A stretch of DNA of 64,000 nt, taken from NCBI GenBank assembly GCA_021432605.1, contig MU271159.1, forward strand, positions 1 to 64,000, written 5' to 3'. Both the position numbers and the translations under genes were made by a program. Below the pieces are notes generated by a model that did not search any database, was not told the DNA's origin, and saw only the letters and a list, made by a program, of their open reading frames with translations. Shown here piece by piece: positions 21,970-35,977 of the stretch. Numbering within the stretch: the stretch's first letter is position 1; each line of letters starts with the position of its first letter. This DNA comes from Coniochaeta sp. PMI_546 (taxonomy: Eukaryota; Ascomycota; Sordariomycetes; Coniochaetales; Coniochaetaceae).

Positions 21970-24900
21970 CGATAACCTTTTTCTAAGTCTTCGTCCCGAA
22001 AGTTAAGGTAGATTATAAAATAACGTTAACGTTTACGTTAAGGTAAATCGTTAATTTTCTTTCTTTTTACTTTTTACGATATTAATATAATATCTAATCG
22101 TATAATAAAATCCTTTAAAGAAAAGTTAAAGAAAACTAAATAACGTTATCGTTTAACCGTTATAATCGACGAATTAAATTTCGAGATTATACTTTACTCT
22201 TTTTATTATTCGCGAGGAATAAAATATAAGATATTAAAAAGTATAACGCGGTATAACGAATATATACGCCGCGGTCGATCTTACGACGGTTTAAAGGTTT
22301 CGGTTTTTTCCCGTAAATCTAATAGTTTAAAAAGAACTTCGTCGTATATTAACGAAAATAGTTTTACGTATTATCTAAGAATCTCGTCGTCTAAACCGGG
22401 AAGAATTTAACGTTAAAAGCCTTTTTCGCGAACGTTACGAACGATTCTTTTAAACGTAACGAGAATTAGATAAATCTTATTATATCTTAAACGTTTCCGG
22501 CGGTAAAAACGTTTATTAATATCCTAAGGTACCCTTATAGTTTCCTAAGGTTTATAAAATCTCGACGATTTAGATAAAGTAGATCGTTAGGAATCCGAGG
22601 TAGTAATCGACGTATAATCTTTTAATATTTTTAGTATAATTGATTAAAATATTATATTTAATAATAATTTGTTAAGAACAGACTAAGGTATTAATAATAA
22701 TACTATTTACGTAATTATTAATAATTCGTTAGGTTCTTAACTAATTCCTACGTATTTTCCGAATCGTTATAATCTTTCTATTTGATTAAGTATTCTATTT
22801 GATATCTTTTCTTCTTAAAATCGAAGATTATTTTAATTTCGTATTTTAGTTTTACGGATTCTATTTTGACTAATTTTTAAAGTTTAACGTTAACCGTTAT
22901 TAGTTCTAATAATAATATATAAAATACTAGGTAAATTTTTATTATTTTTAATAAGTAAAGTTTGTAATTAGTATTTGATATTACTTCTTTAGTTTCAAAG
23001 GGTTTAAGTTTTTTATAATCTAATTTGTCGTTTAATCGTTTGGTTTTGATATTTTTTATAAATAGGTAAACTTTATCTCCCTTCTTAAAAGTTAGTCCTT
23101 TTAACCTTTTTTCGTTATAATATTTCGTTATAGTTTCTTTCGCGAGTTTTAAGTTTTACCGTAACTTATTATATAATTCCTTAAGTTCCTTAACCGTTAT
23201 AAAGGCTTTAAGTATTTCCTAAGATTAGTAAGGTATTTAGTTAATCTTTAGTTCGAAGTTATAGTTTGTAAAGAAGGGCGAGTATCTAATATTATCTTAT
23301 TTTACGTTATTATATATAAACTATATTAAAGGTAAAAATTCTACCTAGTTATCTTACTTATAGTTTATATAATATCGTAAGTATTATTTTAAGACTTAGT
23401 TTAATCTCTCGGTCTATTTATCTATTTGTAAATAATAAGTGGTTAATATAGAATACTTTACTCTTAACCTTATTATAAACGCTTTCCAAAAGTTATTCGT
23501 AAATATCGTCTTTCGATTAGAGATTATTTCGGTAAGTAATCCGTAATTATTAATAATATATTTAAAAAACGTATACGTAAGGTTTTCGGCCGTATTAGTT
23601 TCTATATACGGTATAAAGTACTTATACTTAGTTAATCTATCGATAATAACGAAGACGTTATCGTATCGTATTCTTATTATTAGTTCTTTTAATAAGGGTA
23701 GCTTAACGATATAATCGAATATAATATATCCCTAAACTTTTTCTAATACTAGTAAAGGTCTTAGTTTTCCGTATAATTTATATCGTATTACTTTATTTTA
23801 ATTATATTATTAATATTAACCGACGACTTTTATAACGCGTTCCCGGAGCCTATTAAAGTTATAGGTTCGTTAAATCTTTTATACCGTTTTCGAAATCCTT
23901 ATATACTTATATATTAGGTATATATAATATTCCTTAATTAAGTCTTCATAGAAAAACTTTAGTACGAATATCTTCTTATTCCTAATATTTAACTAGTAAG
24001 CTTAACTAATATCCCTAATTTCGTTTTCTTATCTCTTATTTAAATAGACGGTAAATAAAGCGTTAATTTATCGTTTTACCTATTTAAGGTTTCCGTTTAT
24101 ATTAACTTTAAAAATCGTCTAGTAAACTAATAGTTCGTTTTATTCGTAATCTAGTTTTCGGTTTAATATATCCGTTCGGCCGTTCTCGTTTCCTTTTCGG
24201 TAGATAATTCGAAAGTTAAACTCTAATAAAAATTCTACCTATCTAATTTATCGTTTATTAAACTCTTTCGTAATTACAAAATATATTAGATTCTTATAAT
24301 TTTTATAAACCTTTATCTAATATACCGTTCCGTTAAAATACGGTTTTTATTCTTTAAAAGCCTTAATAATTATTATTAGTTCCTTATTATAAATCTAATA
24401 ATTAAGTTCGGGTCTATTAAGTTTCTTCGAGAAGAATATAATAGGATATAACCGTCTTTCGGAATCCCGTTATCTTATCTATCTTCTAAGTATATAATTA
24501 AATATATCGATTTCGACTTTATAAGGTTTCTTTAAATCTAAAAGTACGGTAATTAGTCGTTTACTAACCGCCTTTTTAATCTTTTTAAACGCCTTTTTTA
24601 CTTCCTTTCGTTAAATTCGTAAAAGGAGCGGCTATCCGGCTATACCTTTTTAAGAACTTTTGATAAAAGTTAGTAAATTTAAAAAAACCTCTAACTTCTT
24701 TAACGTTTATAAGTCGTAACTAATCTTTAATTACCGCGATCTTTGATTCTTATATACGTATCTTTTTTAGTTTAATCGTAAACTTTAGAAAGTCCATTTC
24801 TTTAATATAAAACTTATATTTTTCCGGATTAATTAATAATCGTACGTTTTATAATTTCTATAATACCTAATAAACGTATTCTTTATATTCTTCAAACGTT

Positions 24901-25440
24901 TTTAAATAGATAAAAATATCGTCGAAGTAAACTATTACGAATACGTCGAGAAATCCGCGTAATACGTAATTAATTATAGTTTAAAAAATAGTTAGGGCGT
25001 TAGTAAACCTAAATAATATAACGAGGTACTCGAAGTATCTTTTTTACGTTCGAAACGCCGTTTTCTATTCTTCGCCTTTTTTTATTCTAATAAGGTTATA
25101 TATTCCTTTTAAGTCAGGTATAATAAACTATTTTACTCCGTATAATTGATCCCTAATTTCCGAAATTAATAGTAAGGGGTATCGATTTTTAATAATAATA
25201 TTATTAAGATACCGATAATTAATATACAAATGTACCTTATTATTCTTCTTTAAAACGAATAAGATAAGGTGTCTTATTAATAACGTAAATAGTTATATAT
25301 ATCCTTTCTTAAATATATCCCGGATATACTCTTTAAGCGCTTATTTTTATAGTTTATTTAAAAGATAGATTTTATAAAACTTAAGTTATTATCCTTCTTC
25401 GAAGGGTATTTTATAATCCTATTCGTTATATTAAGATAAG

Positions 25441-25870
25441 TATTACGAACCGTACTTATTAAGCTAACGGGACGCGGAACGGAATAACTATTACGGGGTA
25501 ACGGCTATCTAATTACAAAAGGATTACTAGGTAACTAGATATATAAAGTAGTAAGTTATTATAAAGGATCACTTGGATTACGGTAAGTTAGCTCGCCTTA
25601 AATTACTAATTATAACGAAAAGAATTATTACGAAAAGGGTAATCTATAAAAGAACATCTTATATTTAAATAATCCTTATTATTAGATAATTATGAGTTAT
25701 TTCTATAACGATTAATATATAATTCTTTACGTTCAATTACCTACCCTTTCTTAAAATAATAATCTACCTTTTAGTTAAATATGATCTTATTATAACTTAC
25801 CGTACGTATTTGACTAATTATTAATAAACCCCAAATATCGGTTAGTATTTAAGAATATTAATTCGTTATA
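25441..25870 (+). repeat. 5' LTR of F2b
   Basis: The LTR is 430 bp, from TATTACGAACCGTACTTATT to ATTCGTTATA, with ATAAG immediately before it. The termini are consistent with original TG...CA ends changed by C-to-T and G-to-A mutation. Confidence 0.85.
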
Positions 25871-28800
25871 CGTTAATCGTTCCTATTCAACTTAATTACT
25901 TACGTACTATTAAATAGTATTCTATAAGTAATAATATCGGTAATACCGAAAGTAAGTAATTCGAATTTATAAGCTTAGGTTATATTTTAAGGAATCTCGC
26001 CTTAAGTTATAACGAACGAGATCGTTTAGCTTCGAACTATATTTATATAACTTTAAAAGTAATAAACTAAAAGAAAAGGTAACCGTCTTAAGGTATCCCC
26101 GCCTTAAGTTTACGATAAGAATCCAAAGACCTTCTAAGGTTTCCTTACCTAATCTAAGGCCTACTTCCGTTATAATATATACGACTTTTCGGATAAGGAA
26201 CGTAAGGTTTTCTATATTATTTACTTTTTAAAAAACGACGCGTTTAATTAGTTTAAATTAACTTTACGGGATTATTTTAAAAACGGGGAATCGGATCGCG
26301 ACGATAAGACTAATAAGATTTGCGGGTTTTTCTTAAACTTCGCCGATACCCTAAAGAAAACTTTCGGTACTTTAAATAAAGAAAAGATAACTAAACGTAA
26401 ACTATAAATTTTCCGATAGAAAGGATTAATATCGAATTACGTTTTATAATTTAGGTAGATCTTTTTTAAGTTAAAATAAAAAGATAAACCTCTTATAACG
26501 TAGTTTTATTAAAGACTTAAAAAAGACGTTAAAAACGAACTAGTTAAAAAAGATCGATTAGACGAATTATCTACTTATATCGAAATAACTATAAAAATCG
26601 ATAATCGTTTATATAAACGACGTATAGAAAGAAAAAGAATTATAAAGACTCCCTAATAGCTAGCTAAAAAGGCTTAAATTAATATTTTAAAAAAGATCTA
26701 AAATTACGATAATTCTTACGGATAACGAAATAAATTAATAACGTTCGACGTTATCTAACGATATAAGAAAAAAGATAAAAAAGATATAAAGTATTTTAAT
26801 TATTAAAAGAAAAGATATTTCGTTCGAAAATATTAAAAACCCCGAAAACTAAAAGAAAGAATTACGAACCGGTAAGTTAATATTATCGGCCGAAACGGTT
26901 ACGAAATTATAAACCCCGTACTAACCGCCGTAAAGACCGAAATCCGACAAATTATAACCGGACGAATTAACTTCGTCGGAATTACTTAATAAAGATTGTA
27001 CGACGATACGATATCTAAAAAGGAAACCTTATAAAACGATAACGATAATACGTTAGCCAAATATCAAATAAATACGATAAAAGTCGAACTTAAGAAAGTT
27101 ATCGTAAAAACTTACGAAAATTAACGAAAAGCCGTATTACGGATTTTAGAAAAAGAATACTCTTTTTTTAAAGAAAAGGTAACTCTTAAAGCGGAAAAGA
27201 AAAATTACGATTAAACCTTAACGTTCTTAAGAGATCTAATACGTATCCGTTATTAACCCGCGATTCGAAATAACGTAATAATTATCTACGGTAATACCGT
27301 TAAAAACTCTAAAATCGGGATATTCCCGGAAGATTGGAAACAAACGGAAAACCGAAATAACGATTATTACGATATAAACCTAAACGAAGAATATTATTAT
27401 TTAATCTATTAGGCGTCGTATATTTACGACGAATATTTCGAATATTTGGTACCCAAAATTAAAAACAATTTCTTTCTACGACGATAAAAAAACGATATTA
27501 TTTATAACCCTTACCGTTAAGAAGAATTGAAATTATAAAAAATAATCGGAAGATATATTTATTATAAGGCGGCTATATTAATTAAGGATCCTAAATACCC
27601 TAAGGTATATAAAGAAGGGTTATTTTAGAAATATAAAGAACCCAAATACAAATAGTATCGGGCTAGCAAAATATCGTAATAATACGAATATACGATAGAT
27701 AAAAAACGAGAGGAAAAGAGGTTCTTCGTTACTTTATCGTTAGAACGAAAACGCCGGACCCCCGTTAAAAAGAAAATAACGACTTAGGTAAGACCTAATA
27801 GGTAGATATACGAACGGTAACTTACGTTATAAAACTAAGACGGAATAATATAAAGATTCGAAGAACTCTTTGAAAAATAAATAACGAAACAATTAGAAAC
27901 GTAATAATCGGGGATTATTAATAAGTTATTAAACGAACTCTCCCCGAAATAAGAAAAATCGATTACGGTATTAATAACCGATTAAGAATTCGTTAAAATC
28001 TTAGAAGGATATAAGAAAAATAATAACTCTATATAATACGTCGGTTAAATACTAAGGAATAGTCGATAAGTACGAGAATAATAAAGAGAGAAAACCTTCC
28101 GGAAGACGGAGCCGTTCAACTTAAGAAACTATAAATATAATACTAAAGACTTAAAAAAAGCTTAACGGGAACTTACTAAATAATAACGACAAAGGTTAAA
28201 AAACGAGAAAGACCGCTTATAAAGGGATTATAACCGGATCTAATTAATAAATCCTTAACGGTTATTAGAAAACCAAACAATAATAACCACTTGATAATAT
28301 TAGTTATATTAAAAGATTATTTATTCTACGCGATAGTCGATAATAGAACGTAAGGGAGTTTTATCTCGGAAAAGATTATCTAAAAGTTCGACTTACGAAT
28401 ATAATTATTAGAATATCTTTATATACTTAATAACTTTAAAAGAAAACGAATTGTATATAATAACAGATAGGTACGAAAAGAAACCCGGCTTATTAAAATA
28501 ATTTATTTTAGTTAAACGAAAACGATCTCGTTAAGCGTTATTCGTATTACGGAATATAAGTTAATATTAAATATTACGTAACTTAGAAAATAAAACCTAC
28601 GTATCGATTAAGATACTAGTTAACTATATTAGGATAATTGAATATAGGATTCTAAACGACGATAAGGTAATTATAAGAAAAGAAATCCGATTTTTTAAAA
28701 GTATTCGGAAGAAGTATTTATAAACGCGATAAGATCGATCTAAAAGAAAGCTATATACGTTATAAAATCAAGAATACCGGAAGAATACCGGAAATACTAA

Positions 28801-29216
28801 CGACTATTCGAAAAATAATTAGGAAAAGAAACCTTACCTTAATATAGCGAATAAGATTACGAAATACCTTTCGAGAAAAGATAACAACCCAAATTTTATA
28901 AGATCTACCCCCTAAATAAGTTATAAAGGTAGGTATTTAAAAAGTATATCCGGGATATATTCCAAAAGGGATATATACGACTATTTACGTTATTAATAAA
29001 ATACCTTATCCTATTCGTTCTAAAGAAAAACGGAAAACTACGTTTATATATCGACTACCGGTATTTTAATAATATTATTATTAAAAACCGGTACCCTCTT
29101 TTATTAATTTCGGAAATTAGGGACCGACTATATAAAATAGAATGATTTACTACGTTCGATTTATAAAGAACGTATAATCTTATTAGAATAAAAAAAGGCG
29201 AAGAATAAAAGATAAC

Positions 29217-29607
29217 TGTTACAAACCTATAGGTGACGAAGGATACCCCGCCAATAGATAACGAACATGTATACGAGGCTTATCGTATTACATGGGCAAG
29301 GGACCTCGGGTTACGTGACTGATCATTGTGATCGTAATAATCAAGAAGGATTACGGTCGGTATGATCATAGCTATCGCCATGATTACTATAATCTCTACC
29401 AGTATATAGGGAGGAGTCCCTCGGGGCTCCGTTATAGATAGTTTTTGATTACCTAGTGATCAATCTAAGTATTTAATCGAGGTTATCATTAAGTAAGATA
29501 CTTGTCTTAACGATACTAAAGTGAAGATTATTTGTTATACCTTAACTTACTTATCCTAAGTAATAGAACTTACCTTCTGATCCTTAGCCCGTCTTGGGAT
29601 CGTTATA
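29217..29607 (+). repeat. 5' LTR of F1c
   Basis: The LTR is 391 bp, from TGTTACAAACC to GATCGTTATA, nearly identical to the solo LTR at 932-1322. The internal region starts TTTTGATCACTCC. I could not match a specific tRNA primer site. Confidence 0.9.
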
Positions 29608-32600
29608 TTTTGATCACTCCTATTCGGTAAGTTAACCCTATACCAAGTAGCTAATAATCATATCGATAAAAGGAACCGTTATAATAATATCCAAGGAGGA
29701 GTTTGCCTAATAGGTCACCAAGTTCGGAACGGAATTGGAGAAGTTGAAGAACGAATATAAAGAACTGAAATCTAGATCGGCGGAACCTAAGAACGACCCC
29801 AAGACTACGGAGCGAGCGGCCAAGATCAAGGCCCCGCGGCCGGAACCCTACGACGGGAACCGCGAAGGGTTGCAAGCCTTTATTACCCAGACTAATACGT
29901 ACCTTTCGATCAATAAGGCGGTTTTCGCCTACGAGTACGAAAGGGTGGTATATATAATAGGAATGCTAAGGGGAAGAGCTACGGAATAGTACGAACTAAC
30001 GTTACGCGACTAGATAGATAATACTGCCAACGATCGTAAACCCGAAACTAGAGTATTATTCAATAGTCTCGACAAATTCTAAGAGAAACTCCGCGAGACG
30101 TTCGGCAATCCTGATAAAACGCGAGCGGCCGAACGATAGCTGATAAACTTAAGGTAGAAAGGATCGGCCGGGACCTATACGGCCGAGTTCAAACGCCTCT
30201 CTACGAAACTCGATTTAGGGGAAACGGCTCTTATAATTCAGTTCTACGGAAGACTTCGTAATAACGTCAAAGACGAACTTAACAAGACCGATAGGCCTAA
30301 GACTTTTTATAAGTACGTTATATAAGCTATCTTGATCGACAATCGATTATATGAACGATAGTTGGAAAAGAAACGAGGAGGAGTTACGTAAGGACGGTCT
30401 AGTAATAATAATACCGCGAATACTAGCTAGAAGAGGTTTACCGCCTATAGTAGTTATTCTGGACTAATGGAACTGGACGTTACCCGGAAGGATAATTCCA
30501 AGAAAAACAAGAAATATTTTAATTACGGTAAGTAAGGATACTTCGCTAATAAATATCGATAACCTAAGAAAGCTTGGAAGCTAGTCCCCGAAAACAAGGC
30601 TTAGGCGATAATAAGGGATAGAAAATCCCGCGCTATCGTAATAATACGTAAAGAACAATAGCATGAGGTACTTCTTGGACTACCGGGAAAAGAAGTCGAC
30701 TTAGTAATAGTATTAGGTTACGATATTACGGACGTAACGTATCTAATTAACCTATTGGATCGAGAATGGGACGAAATCGAGGAAGAACAAATACCCTTAT
30801 ATAGAGACTACGAGTTAGTATATATTGATTCGGTTTACTATAACTAGATTTCGTAGAATTCGTATATCTTCTACCGCTATACTTGGTATATATAGGAGAA
30901 GCTGGATTACAAATGGATATTAATACGAATACCAACAACTAGACCGATACCTTACCCTTATAGACCTAGAGATATCGAAGGATACGAGGAAGTATATAGG
31001 AACGGACAGTACTTGTTATTAGCGCCGCCCGGAACTATACAATTATAACTTAACCTAACGGGATAGGAGTTCCTAATAGCAATAGAACTTAGACGAAGAG
31101 TCGAGGGCAGGAACCAAATACAAGTTATTTACCTACCCGAGAACTCGGTAAGATAAACGGGACGACTAGGATATTCGGTATTAGAAATCGTAACGTAGAT
31201 TACGACGAGAGGAGAATCGACCGAAGAGTTTTGGATACGATAATACCGTATTAACGCGTAGGTCGATACGTACTTAGCGAGTTACCGGGGCTATAAGTTA
31301 TAAGTACAAAGGAGGGTCGAGGAGTTAGTATAAGAAACGGACCAAATAGACAAACGCTTGGACAAATTGCTAGGCCCCGAGCCGGAAGTAGAAGAGGAGG
31401 AGAACGGGGAACCGTTAGAACCTTCCTTAAGGGCCAAGGACAAACTTAAATACTACGGTATTTCGTTCCGAAGATTAGAAAAACGGTCAAAAAACGATAA
31501 ACGTCGATTATAAAGGGACTATATCGACGTAATATAGAAAGATCCCTATATACGACCGTAGGAGTTGAGCACCTACGAGTTACGATTAATATATAAGGAA
31601 GCAATACCTAGGTAATAATAGATAGCGGAATACAAGGAAATTATATCTCGCCAAATCTCGTTAATATATTACGATTGCCTTAGAAGAAGAAGGACGAGCC
31701 CTACCGACTTAGAACTATTAATAGAAGCCTTATCGATTATGGATAAGGACTAGTAGATATAGAGACTACGCCCCTTCAAGTTACTATCTAAGGCTATGAT
31801 CAAGAGATAACGTTCGATATTATAGAGATCTTATCGTACGGTATAGTGCTAGGGATACCTTAGCTACGAGCGAGTAATCCCCGAGTCAACTGGAAAACAG
31901 GCCAACTTCAATAAGATACGTTAAGAAAAGAGTTAGCCTTTGTAGAAAACGGACCTTACGGGGAAAAGCCCATACGTAACTTTAGAAGAGCTCTGATAAT
32001 TTGCGAAACGATCATAGAAACTTAGTTTATATCGACGCGAACGATTCCGAAGGAATACTATCGATATAATAAACTATTCAAGCCCGAGCTTGAGATAGGA
32101 TTACCTGAACATAATCGTTAGGATTACGAGATCAATCTTTAGCTAGGTAAGGAGCCCGGATTTCATAAGATTTATCCTTTTAACGACTTATAGTTATAGG
32201 CGTTAAGAGAATATATTGATAAAAATCTAAAAAAAGGTTATATTCGACTATTACAATTACTAGTAGGATACCTTATCCTATTCGTACTTAAGAAAAACGG
32301 GAAGTTACGTCTCGTTATAGACTATCGATAGCTTAATAATATTACTATCAAAGATCGAGGACTATTACCTCTTATATCCGAACTAAGAGATCGGTTGTAT
32401 AAGGCCCGATAGTTTACTACCTTAGACCTTAAGGGAGTATATAACCTGATACGAATCAAGGAAAGAGATAAGTAGAAGACGGTATGGCGATCTAGGTTGG
32501 GATAATACGAATATTGTATTATGCCTTTCGGGCTCGTTAACGTACCGGCTTCTTTCTAGAAGATAATCAATTACGTACTTCGAAAGTAGTTAAACGACTT

Positions 32601-34959
32601 CGTCGTCGCGTACCTCGATAATATCTTGATCTATTCGGAAAACCTCGAGTAATATAAGAAACACGTTTACCTCGTCTTATAGGTATTGTAAGACGCGAAT
32701 TTATTAGTCGAACCCGAGAAGTACGAATTTCACTAGTAAAAAGTAAAATTTCTCGGTTACGTTATATTACCAGGCCAATTCGAGATAGACCCAGATAAGC
32801 TGAAGGTTATTAAGGAATAGCCCGTACCAGAAACGGTTACGGGAATACGAACCTTTCTAAGGATTACTAACTTCTATCGGAAGTTTATCAAGGATTATGG
32901 TAAGATCGTAATACCTTTTACCAACCTTACTAAGAAAGACTTAAGGTTCGAATAGACCTCGAGGGAGGAGGAGGCGTTCTAGGAACTTAAGAGGAGGATC
33001 TTGAGCCAGCTAGTATTAGTTATTACGGATCCCGGGAAACCTTACGAAATGGAAACCGATACGTCGGAGTTCGTATTCGGAAGCTAGTTAGGACAAAGGG
33101 ACGAACAAGGAAGATTGTACCTAATAGTATTCTTCTCGAAGAAGTTAAGTAGACTAGAACTCAATTATAGTATACTAGATAAGGAACTGATAGCTATTAT
33201 TAAGGCGTTCAAAGAATAGAAATATTATCTTATAGGAACGAGATATAAGGTAAAAGTCCTGATAGATTATAAGAATCTTATTACGTTTATTTTTACGAAA
33301 GAACTTAACAAGCGACAAATCAGATAGTATGAGTTCCTTACCGATTTCGATTTCGAAATTGTATATAGGAAGGGAAGTGAAAATGGTAAAGCGGACGCTT
33401 TTAGTCGACGAGAAGATTTGAAACCGGAAAAGGAAGTACGTTCGGCGAACTTCTTCAGGACTAATTAATAAGGGAACCTTGAACTTGATATATAGATCGG
33501 AACGATATAGAACGTAGAACCCGAAAAGTAATAAGCGGAAAAGATTAAGAAATACCGGAAGAAAGAAGCAAAAGCGGATATTACTTTCATATTTCCGTTA
33601 TATTACGGCTTACCCTAGTTCCGAAATAAGGTATACGTACCTAACGAACTGCGGAAGGAACTAGTGAAAGAGTTTTACGAATATCCGTTATATGGATACC
33701 AAAGAGTCTATAAGACTAAGGAACGCGTACGGCGGACCTACGACTTTCTAAGATTGGATAAAGTAGTCAGATAGGTAGTCGGCGAATACGATAAGTATAA
33801 CAAAGCCAAGTCAAGCAAACACAAGTTATACGGGCTATTATAACCTATATAACTACCGGAGAAACTATGGGAAATGGTTACGATAGATTTTATCGTCAAA
33901 CTACTAGTATCGAAAGAACTTATAACTGGGATCGCTTACGATAGTATGTAGGTAGTTGTAGACAAACTCTCCAAATACGCGTACTTTATATCGTATAAGG
34001 AAGTAAGTATAGCGGAAGATATGGCCTACGCCTTTTTGAAGGTAGTAATAAGCCAATATGGACTACCCAAATAGCTTGTTACCGATAGAGACAAACTGTT
34101 TATTTCGAAGTTCTGGACAACGTTAATACGACAAATTGGAGTCAAATATAAATTGTCAACGTCGTTCTACCTATAGACGGATAGGTAAATAAAACGAACA
34201 AACCAGACCCTTAAGTAATATTTGAAGATATATGTTAACGAAAAGCAAGATGATTAGGTCAGGTGGTTACTAGTAGTATAATAGGCCTATAATAGTATAC
34301 CAAGCGAAACGCTAAACGGGTACTTACCGTTCTTTATCAATTACGGTTATAAGCCTACTATAAGGGAAGTATTGGGAGAAGGACTAATACCGTTGGATCT
34401 AGAGCTACTATAAGCAAAACATACCGCGGAACAAATGAAGCTACTTTATAAAAGGCTTCGCGGACATATAGAACTACTTAACTTGCGAATGGTACGATAC
34501 GTAAACTAGAAAAGGTTAAAAGGACTAACTTTACGGGAAGGAGACAAAGTCTACCTCGTACGACGAAATATCAAGATAAAACGACCAAGCGACAAATTGG
34601 ATTGGAAGAAAATCGGACTATTCAAGATCAAGAAAAAATTGTCTGATTTGAACTATAAACTCTAGTTACTAACGAACATACGTATTTACCTAGTATTTCA
34701 TATCTCGCTTCTCGAACTAGTACCTAGGAATACGAAGTTAGTAATAGATATTGAAATTGAACCAATATAGGAATAGGAAGTGGAAAAGATCCTTAGGTAC
34801 AAAAAGGAAAGGAACGTAGACTTCTACTATATCAAATAGAAGAACTACGACGACTCGGAAAATACGTAGGAACCGGAAGCTTACCTTACGAACTGTTAGT
34901 AGTTATTATAGGAGTTCCGTACTATAATAGTATTATTACCTTAAGAGTCGAAGGGGATA

Positions 34960-35420
34960 GTATTACATCACCGTAGATTACGTCCTAACCTAAAATAAAG
35001 TCGTCGTCAAAAGAAAAGGACGTGGCGGAAGGCGGACGGTTCTCGGTAACTCTTATTACCTCGCGATCGGCTTCCTCCTTCTCGACCCGTTCCAATTCCT
35101 TTATATTCGTTATACTTTTGCGGACAGTACGTATTATTTTCTCAAACTATATTTTCTTCTGAACGCGAAGACGTTGAACCTTAGCTTCGGCCTGTTTAAC
35201 TTCTTCTTCTAGCTTACGGAATTGCTCCCCGATTTTTATAAGCTCCTCGTTAGAAGGACTTTGGACGTCGTACCGCGAGCGACCCGAACGAACGTATTCC
35301 GTATATCGGGAGGAGTCTTTCTCGGAAACTTGATAAGATACGAGGCCGCGTTTCTCGTAGTTCGAATACGAAGGTATCTCGACGGCGTTGGAAAGGATAG
35401 CTACTAATAAGGCGATACGA
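34960..35420 (-). other. Antisense coiled-coil reading frame inside the 3' region of F1c
   Basis: Downstream of integrase and antisense to it, the minus strand carries a protein-like frame. It has a Ser/Tyr/Arg-rich start (with EYVRSGRSRYDVQSPSN) and then a Lys/Glu heptad region (EELIKIGEQFRKLEEEVKQ; ITNIKELERVEKEEADRE), ending in an acidic SFSFDDDF tail. The coiled-coil half and tail are recognisable at the same place in F1b (about 20.44-20.7 kb) despite heavy RIP. It is broken like the rest of the element. Antisense or extra coiled-coil ORFs beside gypsy pol are known in fungi, but I know no function. It is treated as part of the fossil. Confidence 0.55.
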
Positions 35421-35586
35421 CGGTCGTTTGAGGATTTGGAAGATTTCTTTTGCTTTTGTATACTACGGTTAGATATGATGACGATGTAGAAGGGAAAACC
35501 TTCGGACGTAACTCATATGGGTTGTTGGTACTATTTATGAGAAGTACTAGGCCTTGAGGACAATAGCCAAAGGAGGAGGGGGATAA

Positions 35587-35977
35587 TATTACAAACCTAT
35601 AGGTGACGAAGGATACCCCGCTAATAGATAACGAATATATATGCGAGGCTTATCGTACTACATAGGCAAGGGACCTCGGGTTACGTGATTGATCATTGTA
35701 ATCGTAATGATCAGGAAGGATTACGGTCGGTATGATTATAGCTATCGCCATGATCACTATAGTCTTTACTAGTATATAGGGAGGAGTCCCTCGGGGCTCC
35801 GCTATAGATAGTTCTTGATCACCCAATAATCAATCTAAGTATTCAATCGAGGTTATTATTGAGTAAGATACTTATCTTAACGATACCAAAGTGAAGACTG
35901 CTTGTTATACCTTAACTTACTTACCTTAAGTAACAGAACTCACCTTCTAATCCTTAGCCCGTCTTGGGATCGTTACA
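35587..35977 (+). repeat. 3' LTR of F1c
   Basis: The LTR is 391 bp, from TATTACAAACC to GATCGTTACA, preceded by the purine tract AAAGGAGGAGGGGGATAA. It is very close to 29217-29607; by eye the differences are transitions, as expected from RIP. Confidence 0.9.

Larger units (their letters stand above)
29217..35977 (+). mobile_element. Ty3/gypsy element F1c, complete length, youngest, nested in F2b reverse transcriptase
   Basis: This 6,761-bp element has 391-bp LTRs and the target duplication ATAAC (29212-29216 and 35978-35982). Parts: gag about 29.7-30.5 kb (open piece 29735-29989 with PEPYDGNREGLQAF and RAAKIKAPRP), zinc knuckle near 30.5 kb, protease region about 30.85-31.2 kb, reverse transcriptase about 32.0-32.9 kb, RNase H about 33.0-33.4 kb and integrase about 33.6-34.5 kb. 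A 3' region carries an antisense coiled-coil frame (34.96-35.42 kb). No chromodomain was recognised. CA and TG steps are far commoner here than in the surrounding layers, so it is the youngest insertion. It is still broken, with many RIP-type breaks across gag and pol. Confidence 0.92.

Noticed and set aside
29735-29989. Reading this open frame as a host gene
   Set aside because: It is the gag piece of F1c by position and colinearity with F1b.
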